NCBI GenBank assembly: GCA_910587785.1
Contig: CAJUOA010000104.1
Coordinates: 1-10,645 of the forward strand
Reading direction: 5' to 3'
DNA: 10,645 bases
Source of the DNA: an uncultured Oscillospiraceae bacterium
GTDB lineage: Bacteria > Bacillota > Clostridia > Oscillospirales > Oscillospiraceae
Positions 7,725 to 10,645 of the stretch are shown piece after piece (positions within the stretch are counted from its first letter, which is position 1; the number at the start of each line of letters is the position of its first letter). The notes below the pieces were generated by a model. The model saw only the letters and a list, made by a program, of their open reading frames with translations. It ran no database searches and was not told where the DNA came from. The translations under genes were made by a program, and so were the position numbers.

Positions 7725-8213
7725 TCAATATGTAGGGGTGGGGTGCATTACGCCGTCCAGGAGCACATCAAGCTCCCTGAGCAGGGGGGCTGGGTCTGTG
7801 ATCATGAAATTTTTCCCCTGATATGTTACGTAGGAATAAGCATCTACACTGGAGACGTTGACCCGAAAACTGGGGCGGTCTGGATTTTGCAGCCAGATCG
7901 AGATATGGTCGTAGGGGTCGCCTATATCCATCGACGGATCGACCGAGACCGGGCGGCGGGCCATCGAATATCCCGCCAGGCATTCCAGCAGGGAAGCGGA
8001 CAGGCCGTCGATCTCGTCCATCTTGTTCCCGGTTGTTGACAAATCCATGATCGGTCCGCCGTCTCTTTGGACCCGCGATATGGTCAGGATACTAGCGCCC
8101 TCCTCGATTGGGATAGCCTGACTGCCCTCCCCGGCCCTCCAAACCGCGAAGCACAGCAGGAGCAGAGCTGCCAATACAGACAGGCATATCACGGCCTTTG
8201 ACTGCCTCTTCAT
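7725..8213 (-). CDS. Small membrane-anchored or secreted protein, unknown
   Basis: The protein has 162 residues from ATG 8211-8213; a near-perfect AGGAGGTGA lies just upstream, so the longer in-frame extension is not used. A basic head (MKRQSK) and hydrophobic segment (7-24) make an uncleaved anchor or signal peptide with no lipobox Cys. The rest is a compact extracytoplasmic domain of about 135 residues: an Ile/Ser-rich strand region (ASILTISRV), then DHISIWLQNPDRPSFRVNVSSVDAYSYVTYQGKNFMITD, which looks like alternating beta strands, and a final helix LLRELDVLLDGV. I do not recognise the family. It lies between the lysA-MGMT pair and trpB with a 218-nt gap upstream, so it is probably a separate unit. 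Confidence 0.75.
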   Translation of the reverse strand: MKRQSKAVICLSVLAALLLLCFAVWRAGEGSQAIPIEEGASILTISRVQRDGGPIMDLSTTGNKMDEIDGLSASLLECLAGYSMARRPVSVDPSMDIGDPYDHISIWLQNPDRPSFRVNVSSVDAYSYVTYQGKNFMITDPAPLLRELDVLLDGVMHPTPTY

Positions 8214-8279
8214 CTGGTCACCTCCTGTTATAACATCATCAACTTTTGGATTGTGATAATTATTTCGTGCAGCTGTCCG

Positions 8280-8368
8280 GTGATTACTGTGAATCACTCT
8301 GGTCCGATTGTTTTGATAAGGACATCCTTATTGTACCATCGGAGTGTTGAAATGTCCATAACAATCGG
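8280..8368. repeat. Nested inverted repeats upstream of the small membrane protein gene
   Basis: Three dyads lie together: GTGATT/AATCAC (8280-8285, 8292-8297); ATAAGG/CCTTAT (8316-8321, 8326-8331); and 9-bp arms CCGATTGTT (8304-8312) and AACAATCGG (8360-8368), which enclose the second dyad. They could be operators for the 7725-8213 gene or a weak terminator for the MGMT gene. Nothing in the sequence decides between these. Confidence 0.4.
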
Positions 8369-8431
8369 TGAAATTTTATATTTTTGATGGAATACGAAAA
8401 ATCTTTTCCCCTAAGAAAGCAGAAAAGTCCA

Positions 8432-8749
8432 TCAGCTATCGTCCGGCCCGCGCCACAGGCACTTCTCCAGGTCCACCGTGCCGTCCAGCCGGAAGGGCAC
8501 GCCCTCCATCTCCAGGAGCATCCTGTGGCTGTCCCTCCCCAGGGGCTGAAAGGCGTCGCTGAGATGTCCGTCCCGGCCCACCACCCGGTGGCAGGGGAGG
8601 CCCTCCGGCGCGGCGTGGAGGGCACAGCCCACAATGCGGCTGAGCCTGGGGTTTCCCAGGTACACCGCGATCTGTCCATAGGTCGTGACCCGCCCCGGCG
8701 GGATGCGGGCGGCCAGCTCGTAGACCTTCTGAAAGGTTCCGCCGCCCAT
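8432..8749 (-). CDS. MGMT-family DNA alkyltransferase, single domain
   Basis: The protein has 105 residues from ATG 8747-8749; the A of this ATG is also the last base of the lysA TGA (TGATG), so translation is coupled. A GTG one codon upstream is an alternative start. It matches the C-terminal DNA-binding and active-site domain of O6-methylguanine-DNA methyltransferases: helix-turn-helix RVTTYGQIA (20-28), NPRLSRIVG (33-41), and active-site PCHRVV with acceptor Cys53, then GRDGHLSDAF. ATL proteins have Trp at this Cys, so this one should be catalytic and not merely a damage sensor. The usual N-terminal domain of Ogt/MGMT is absent, as in many short Firmicutes homologues. The role is removal of O6-alkyl groups from guanine by one-time transfer to Cys. 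Pairing with lysA has no obvious metabolic logic. Confidence 0.87.
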   Translation of the reverse strand: MGGGTFQKVYELAARIPPGRVTTYGQIAVYLGNPRLSRIVGCALHAAPEGLPCHRVVGRDGHLSDAFQPLGRDSHRMLLEMEGVPFRLDGTVDLEKCLWRGPDDS

Positions 8750-10005
8750 CACCAGACCACGGTGGCGAAGTAGTCCTCCGGCGTCTCGGCCCGGCGGATG
8801 AGGTCCACGGAGCCGTCCTCCCGGAGGAGCAGCTCCGCCGAGCGGAGCTTGCCGTTGTAGTTGTAGCCCATGGAGTGGCCGTGGGCGCCGGTGTCGTGGA
8901 TGACCAGCAGATCCCCCCGCTCCAGCGCCGGGAGCATCCGGTCCACGGCGAATTTGTCGCAGTTCTCGCACAGGGACCCGGTGACATCGTACTTGTGGCC
9001 GCAGGGGGCGTCCTCCTTCCCTGACACAGTGATATGGTGGTAGGCCCCGTAGACCGCCGGACGCATCAGGTCCGCCGCGCAGGCGTCCACCCCTGCATAC
9101 TCCTTGTAGATGTGCTTGAAGTGGAGCACCTTCGTCACCAAGCACCCGTAGGGGGCCAGCATGAACCGCCCCAGCTCCCCGCAGAGCTTCACGTCCCCCA
9201 TTCCGGCGGGGACCAAAATCTCCTGGAACTTCTTCTGTACGCCCGCGCCGATGACAGCGATGTTGTTGGCGGGTTCCTCCGGCCTGTAGGGCACGCCGAT
9301 GCCGCCGGAGAGGTTGATATACCCGATATGGCACCCGGTCTCCTCCTTGAGCTCCACCGCCAGGCGGAAGAGGATGGCGGCCAGCTCCGGGTAGTACTCG
9401 TTGGAGATGGTGTTGGAGGCCAGAAAGCAGTGGAGGCCGAAGCTCTTGGCCCCCTTGGCCCTCAGTTCCCGGAAGGCCTGGGCGATCTGGGGCCGGGTCA
9501 TGCCGTACTTGGCGTCGCCGGGGGTGTCCATGACCTGGAAACCCTCCTTGCTCTCCCCCAGGGTGAACACCCCGCCGGGGTTATAGCGGCAGAAGACGGT
9601 CTCCGGGATGTGTCCGATGGACTGCTCCAGAAAGTCCACATGGGTGAGGTCGTCCAGGTTGATGAAGGCCCCCAGCCGGTCCGCCAGCCGGTACTCCTCG
9701 GCCAGGGTGTTGTTGGAGGAGAACATGATCTCCTCCCCCCGGAAGCCGCACTTCTCCGCCAGCATCAGCTCCGTGAGGCTGGAGCAGTCCGCCCCGCAGC
9801 CCTCCTCCCGGAGGAGCTTCAAAATGGCGGGGGTGGGGGTGGCCTTTACGGCAAAGTATTCCTTGAACCCCCCGTTCCAGGCGAAGGCGGCGTTCACCGC
9901 CCGGGCGTTCTCCCGGATGCCCCTCTCATCGTAGAGGTGGAAGGGGGTGGGGTAGGTCCTGATGATCTCCTCCAGCTGGGGCTTGGTCACAAAGGGTGTT
10001 TTCAT
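8749..10005 (-). CDS. lysA: Diaminopimelate decarboxylase
   Basis: The protein has 418 residues, starting at ATG 10003-10005 with GAGGT 8 nt upstream. It is a fold III PLP decarboxylase catalysing meso-DAP to lysine + CO2, the last step of lysine synthesis. Landmarks: TPFHLYDERGIREN (20-33), Schiff-base Lys54 in FAVKATPTP, GLHCFLASN (190-198), PLP-phosphate loop SGGIG (233-237), GELGRFM (276-282), catalytic CENCD (346-350) and HDTGAHGHSMGYNYNG (370-385). Two places differ from textbook LysA: HCFLASN where HCHIGSQ is usual, and CENCD where CESGD is usual. I believe this pattern is a clostridial subtype, so a related amino-acid decarboxylase is a smaller possibility. A TTGACA at 10040-10045 (minus) lies upstream, without a good -10. 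Confidence 0.92.
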   Translation of the reverse strand: MKTPFVTKPQLEEIIRTYPTPFHLYDERGIRENARAVNAAFAWNGGFKEYFAVKATPTPAILKLLREEGCGADCSSLTELMLAEKCGFRGEEIMFSSNNTLAEEYRLADRLGAFINLDDLTHVDFLEQSIGHIPETVFCRYNPGGVFTLGESKEGFQVMDTPGDAKYGMTRPQIAQAFRELRAKGAKSFGLHCFLASNTISNEYYPELAAILFRLAVELKEETGCHIGYINLSGGIGVPYRPEEPANNIAVIGAGVQKKFQEILVPAGMGDVKLCGELGRFMLAPYGCLVTKVLHFKHIYKEYAGVDACAADLMRPAVYGAYHHITVSGKEDAPCGHKYDVTGSLCENCDKFAVDRMLPALERGDLLVIHDTGAHGHSMGYNYNGKLRSAELLLREDGSVDLIRRAETPEDYFATVVW

Positions 10006-10029
10006 GGGTGTGTACCTCGATTCTTGGGG

Positions 10030-10058
10030 TTGCGGTAATTGTCAAAATGTGGTATATT
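10030..10058 (+). promoter_or_regulatory. Extended -10 promoter of the small-peptide (toxin-like) mRNA
   Basis: TTGCGG (10030-10035), 17-bp spacer and TATATT (10053-10058), preceded by TGG (extended -10). The start near 10065 gives about 40 nt of leader before the GTG. ATGTGGTATA (10047-10056) recurs in inverted form in the opposing promoter at 10306-10315. Confidence 0.7.
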
Positions 10059-10103
10059 CAAAGGGCTGGCCTCGTATCCTGGCAGCAGGGGGAGGTGAGC
10101 GTT

Positions 10104-10199
10104 GTGCAAAACCTGATTAGTTTTCTCATGTCGGTCGCAGCGGGTGTAGCAGCCAGCTACATCAGCAAGTGGCTTGACCGCAGCGGCAGGGACCGCTGA
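10104..10199 (+). CDS. 31-residue hydrophobic peptide, Fst-like type I toxin candidate
   Basis: The start is GTG 10104-10106; GGAGGTGA (10091-10098) is fully complementary to the anti-Shine-Dalgarno at ideal distance, and stop is TGA 10197-10199. The frame stays open upstream into lysA, but only this start has a proper site. Residues 4-20 form one membrane span (LISFLMSVAAGVAASYI), followed by a charged tail KWLDRSGRDR. Short length, a single helix, an aromatic Trp-Leu at the membrane border and a basic tail are the hallmarks of Fst/Ldr-type toxins, which depolarise or distort the membrane when expressed. The family's common proline is missing. The gene has its own promoter, a terminator shared with an opposing RNA, and a start codon lying in a direct repeat. 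I infer a membrane-active peptide normally silenced by the antisense RNA; toxicity is not shown by sequence. Confidence 0.75.
   Translation: MQNLISFLMSVAAGVAASYISKWLDRSGRDR
10105..10120 (+). repeat. Direct repeat a, over the toxin start codon
   Basis: TGCAAAACCTGATTAG matches the copy at 10281-10296 at 14 of 16 positions, with AACCTGATTAG identical. It covers two bases of the GTG start and codons 2-6. Confidence 0.85.
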
Positions 10200-10216
10200 G
10201 GACAGTAAGCACGTCA

Positions 10217-10267
10217 CAGCAAGGGGGACCCCGGAGAGCTGCCACTCTCCGGGGTCCCTTGTTGCTG
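10217..10267. terminator. Bidirectional terminator shared by convergent RNAs
   Basis: A perfect 14-bp stem GGGACCCCGGAGAG (10225-10238) / CTCTCCGGGGTCCC (10245-10258) with loop CTGCCA, plus an outer CAGCAA/TTGCTG helix (10217-10222, 10262-10267) across a small internal loop. TTGTTG follows on plus and CCTTGCTG on minus, so both U-tracts are poor but the stem is very strong. It lies 17 nt after the peptide stop codon. Confidence 0.85.
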
Positions 10268-10280
10268 GGGATGAGCGAAA

Positions 10281-10296
10281 TGGATAACCTGATTAG
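10281..10296 (+). repeat. Direct repeat b, at the antisense RNA 5' end
   Basis: TGGATAACCTGATTAG is the second copy of the repeat at 10105-10120. Because it is transcribed from the opposite strand, its RNA is complementary to the first copy. It even retains an M-x-N-L-I-S reading frame, suggesting origin by duplication of the toxin gene start. Confidence 0.85.
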
Positions 10297-10303
10297 CAAT
10301 TTC

Positions 10304-10332
10304 AGTATACCACATCCCCCAGCCGCATGCAA
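10304..10332 (-). promoter_or_regulatory. Extended -10 promoter of the antisense RNA
   Basis: Minus strand: TTGCAT (10327-10332), 17-bp spacer, TATACT (10304-10309) preceded by TGG. It points at the toxin gene, and looks slightly better than the toxin promoter, as expected if the antitoxin RNA is made in excess. Confidence 0.75.
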
Positions 10333-10352
10333 GAGGAAATTTTCCTCCGGAG
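10333..10352. repeat. Palindromes abutting the antisense -35 box
   Basis: GAGGAAATTTTCCTC (10333-10347, 7-bp arms around one base) overlaps CTCCGGAG (10345-10352). The first touches the -35 box of the antisense promoter, so it could be an operator, or chance; there is no further support. Confidence 0.35.
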
Positions 10353-10397
10353 CTGGATGGCAGCCGTTACTATTAGTTTGCAGGGAACAAGCACCAG

Positions 10398-10427
10398 TTA
10401 GCTTGCGACCAGCAAGCTAATTTTTTT
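10398..10427 (+). terminator. Intrinsic terminator or attenuator before the last gene
   Basis: Perfect 9-bp stem TTAGCTTGC / GCAAGCTAA with loop GACCA and seven T (10421-10427). It ends 22 nt before the next ATG and works only on the plus strand. No plus-strand gene lies between it and the toxin terminator, so it may stop readthrough or attenuate the downstream gene. Confidence 0.85.
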
Positions 10428-10449
10428 ATACCTAAAGGGGGATTCAATC

Positions 10450-10645
10450 ATGAAAAAGAAGGATGAAACCCGGTATTTCGTAACGTCAGTTGCCAGCGTC
10501 CCGGTTTATAAGGTTGCCAGCAAAACGGAAATGTACCGGATGGCTACGAAGCCCGGCTGGGGTGCTGTGGAGTGGTACAGCGCGGCGGACGGCTACGAAA
10601 TCGAACTGGCGCACAGGCTGGGCAAAAAGTTCCTGATTGAAGACG
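10450..10645 (+). CDS. N-terminus of an unrecognised protein (partial)
   Basis: ATG 10450-10452 follows AAAGGGGG with 8-nt spacing; 65 codons are open to the window edge. The sequence begins MKKKDETRYFVTSVASVPVY and continues with a hydrophilic, Lys/Arg-rich region (KTEMYRMATKPGWGAVEWYSAADGYEIELAHRLGKKFLIED). It has no signal peptide, so it is probably cytoplasmic. Codon use is less C-biased than in pckA or lysA, which with the toxin locus alongside hints at accessory DNA. I do not recognise the family. Confidence 0.65.
   Translation, partial: MKKKDETRYFVTSVASVPVYKVASKTEMYRMATKPGWGAVEWYSAADGYEIELAHRLGKKFLIED

Larger units (their letters stand above)
10217..10297 (-). ncRNA. Predicted antisense RNA (antitoxin, RNA II-like)
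   Basis: A start near 10297, set by the promoter at 10304-10332, gives an RNA of about 75-80 nt. Its 5' end GCUAAUCAGGUUAUCCA is complementary to the toxin mRNA across the start codon (11 contiguous pairs plus three more), and its 3' half is the exact complement of the toxin terminator hairpin. This is how RNA II of pAD1 par pairs with RNA I. The middle (10268-10280) is unpaired with the mRNA. I see no YUNR U-turn in the terminator loop. The transcript is predicted, not demonstrated. Confidence 0.7.

Noticed and set aside
9034..10038. Long plus-strand frame opposite lysA
   Set aside because: It is a shadow of lysA on the other strand, rich in Gly/Val/Leu/Pro with no recognisable domain, and overlaps lysA completely.
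10040..10045. Perfect TTGACA on the minus strand as a lysA promoter
   Set aside because: At 16-18 bp spacing the -10 position is AATCGA or worse and would put the start almost on the ribosome binding site.
9996..10103. Upstream ATG for the small peptide, giving 67 residues
   Set aside because: It starts inside lysA on the opposite strand with no ribosome binding site and before the mapped promoter; the GTG at 10104 has a perfect one.
10280..10420. 46-codon plus ORF starting with M-D-N-L-I-S after the toxin gene
   Set aside because: Only the direct repeat resembles the toxin; the rest is not hydrophobic, there is no proper ribosome binding site, and it runs through the antisense promoter and a terminator hairpin.

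Overview
The window looks like chromosomal DNA of a moderately high-GC gut Clostridia, most likely Oscillospiraceae (Flavonifractor/Lawsonibacter/Intestinimonas-like). The reasons are Gram-positive style AGGAGG ribosome binding sites, a T-box leader, GC-rich C-ending codons, a DHHW + SGNH + DUF4358 surface-gene neighbourhood and GC-rich dyad repeats between genes. The genus is inference; no 16S or other marker gene is present.

Left part (1-3650), cell surface. A minus-strand operon starts at 1556. It holds an Arg-rich, single-pass SGNH hydrolase, a DUF4358-type lipoprotein broken by a one-base frameshift in a C6/G6 run, and a 39-codon ORF that begins like an ECF sigma factor but seems to have lost its middle. 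The next gene starts by ATGA overlap and leaves the window. Upstream lie a multi-span membrane protein (minus) and, divergently, a DHHW-family protein (plus). DHHW, SGNH and DUF4358 genes often sit with MBOAT acyltransferases, which suggests surface polymer acylation; no MBOAT is in the window.

Middle (3650-7700), central metabolism. pckA (ATP-dependent PEP carboxykinase) has its own promoter and a strong terminator. About 500 gene-less bases follow, with two perfect tandem hairpins and two REP-like GC dyads. Next, on the minus strand, is a stand-alone TrpB2-type tryptophan synthase beta chain. It sits behind a complete T-box leader with consensus promoter, specifier loop reading UGG (Trp), T-box motif and terminator, so it should be switched on by uncharged tRNA-Trp.

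Right part (7700-10645). A small membrane-anchored protein of unknown function is followed by a translationally coupled pair, lysA (diaminopimelate decarboxylase) and a one-domain MGMT/Ogt-type DNA alkyltransferase. Between lysA and the right edge (10030-10332) is the most interesting locus: a 31-residue hydrophobic peptide gene with a GTG start. It is arranged exactly like the par/Fst type I toxin-antitoxin loci of Gram-positive plasmids: two convergent extended -10 promoters, a shared bidirectional terminator, and direct repeats that make the 5' end of the antisense RNA complementary to the toxin start codon. A perfect intrinsic terminator and the first 65 codons of an unrecognised gene close the window.
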